Source: Bacillota bacterium (GTDB taxonomy: Bacteria; Bacillota; Clostridia; Oscillospirales; Acutalibacteraceae). From it: a DNA stretch of 5,998 nucleotides. Shown here one piece after another: positions 5,214 through 5,998 of the stretch. The notes beneath the pieces were generated by a model. That model made no database searches. It saw only the letters and a program-made list of their open reading frames with translations, and was not told the origin of the DNA. The stretch is taken from assembly GCA_023401495.1 (NCBI GenBank), contig JAEXDU010000100.1, positions 1 to 5,998 of the forward strand, written 5' to 3'. The position numbers were made by a program, and so were the translations under genes. Every line of letters starts with the position of its first letter. The first letter of the stretch is position 1.

Positions 5214-5998
5214 ATGGCGGACCTTTCGCCCATGATGAAGCAATATTTTGAAATCAAGGAACAGAATCCGGATACCCTGCTGTTTTTCCGGCTGGGCGAT
5301 TTTTACGAGATGTTTTTTGAGGATGCGAAGCTCGCTTCCCGCGAGCTGGAGCTGACCCTGACGGGCCGCGACTGCGGGCAGGAGGAGCGCGCGCCCATGT
5401 GCGGCGTGCCGTTCCACAGTGCCGAAAGCTACATCGCGCGCCTGGTGGCCAAGGGCTACAAGGTGGCGATCTGCGAGCAGATGGAAGACCCGGCACTGGC
5501 CAAAGGGCTGGTCAAACGTGCGGTCATCCGCGTGATCACGCCCGGCACGGTCATGGAAAGCAGCATGCTCGACGAATCAAAGAACAACTTTATCTGCTCG
5601 GTGTTCGCGGGGGAACATGCCGCGGGCGTCTGCTTTGCGGATATTTCCACGGGTGAACTGCGGGCCACGGAGCTCCTGGCGGATTCCTTGCAGGAGCTGG
5701 AATCCCAAGTGAGAAACGAACTGGCCCGTTTTTCTCCCCGTGAAATTCTCATCAATCCCCAGACCCTGCAAATGACGGGTCTGGGCAAATTTATCAAGGA
5801 AAAACTCAGCGCGGCGCTGGAGTGCCTGCCGCAGGAGGAGACCGCAGGTGCGGAACAGCTGCTCAAGGCGCAGTTTTCCCCCGAGCGGCTCGATTCCTCC
5901 GGCGTTTCGGCGTATCCCTTAACGGCACAGGCGGTCGGTTGCCTGCTGCTGTACCTCAAAAAGACCCAGCGTACGGGCCTGGAGCGCATGGATACCAT
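5214..5998 (+). CDS. mutS: DNA mismatch repair protein MutS, N-terminal part, cut by the right edge
   Basis: MutS scans DNA for mispaired or unpaired bases and, with MutL, starts strand-specific repair. The 261 residues present cover the mismatch-binding domain I, opening with LSPMMKQYFEIKEQNPDTLL. They include the GDFYEMF motif, whose Phe30-Tyr-Glu32 matches the Phe-x-Glu (Phe36/Glu38 in E. coli) that stacks on and contacts the mismatch. APMCGVPFHSAESYI and GYKVAICEQMEDP follow, then the connector domain II (from about residue 120, with FADISTGEL). The lever, clamp and ATPase domains lie past the right edge. The presence of the Phe-x-Glu motif marks MutS1 rather than MutS2. The ATG at 5214 follows GGGGGA (5201-5206) with a 7-nt gap; a nearer ATG at 5206 is out of frame. 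Genes such as mutL commonly follow in Clostridia. No frame disruption is seen. Confidence 0.96.
   Translation, partial: MADLSPMMKQYFEIKEQNPDTLLFFRLGDFYEMFFEDAKLASRELELTLTGRDCGQEERAPMCGVPFHSAESYIARLVAKGYKVAICEQMEDPALAKGLVKRAVIRVITPGTVMESSMLDESKNNFICSVFAGEHAAGVCFADISTGELRATELLADSLQELESQVRNELARFSPREILINPQTLQMTGLGKFIKEKLSAALECLPQEETAGAEQLLKAQFSPERLDSSGVSAYPLTAQAVGCLLLYLKKTQRTGLERMDT

Noticed and set aside
5456..5998. Minus-strand 180-residue frame opposite mutS
   Set aside because: The plus strand carries unmistakable MutS motifs; the antisense frame is Ser/Arg-rich without any domain.
1..5998. CRISPR array, insertion sequence, tRNA/rRNA gene or phage genes
   Set aside because: I saw no regularly spaced repeats, no transposase motifs, no terminal inverted repeats with duplications and no tRNA-like cloverleaf on either strand.

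Overview
The window looks like the chromosome of a moderately GC-rich member of the Clostridia (Bacillota), perhaps Oscillospiraceae/Ruminococcaceae. The reasons are the strong AGGAGG ribosome binding sites, the two TTG starts, the GC-rich coding sequence, and the gene order miaB - YlbF/YmcA-family gene - mutS, which matches the Bacillota order ymcB(miaB)-ymcA(ricA)-...-mutS. The taxonomic placement is inference; no rRNA or other marker gene is present.

Left part, minus strand (1-1609): a two-component system. An OmpR/PhoB-type response regulator (911-1609) is followed by a membrane sensor histidine kinase (936 down to the left edge). The kinase starts inside the last codons of the regulator, so the two are translationally coupled. 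Only the sensor/membrane half of the kinase is in the window; its catalytic domains lie beyond position 1.

Divergent intergenic region (about 1610-2051): no convincing protein gene. It holds a strong-looking minus-strand promoter (1814-1843) that would give the two-component operon a leader of about 200 nt. That leader begins with a 72-nt imperfect hairpin (1730-1801). A second, weaker minus-strand -10 (1686-1691) lies below a pair of hexamer direct repeats with 11-bp period, a pattern typical of OmpR-family operators. A plus-strand extended -10 (1964-1972) serves the gene to the right.

Middle (2052-2996, plus): a family-2-like glycosyltransferase in which the metal-binding DxD position appears to be replaced by Phe-Ala-Arg-Arg, so its activity is in doubt. 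The 219-bp gap after it contains a long inverted repeat, a tandem imperfect 23-bp repeat, a further hairpin and a near-consensus promoter for miaB.

Right part, plus strand (3216-5998): miaB (tRNA A37 methylthiotransferase), a small YlbF/YmcA-family protein with a cysteine-rich tail, and the start of mutS (mismatch recognition), which runs off the right edge. These are probably one transcription unit from the promoter at 3154-3182, with at most partial termination after miaB. The right half is conserved housekeeping. The more open biology is in the two-component leader and the degenerate glycosyltransferase.
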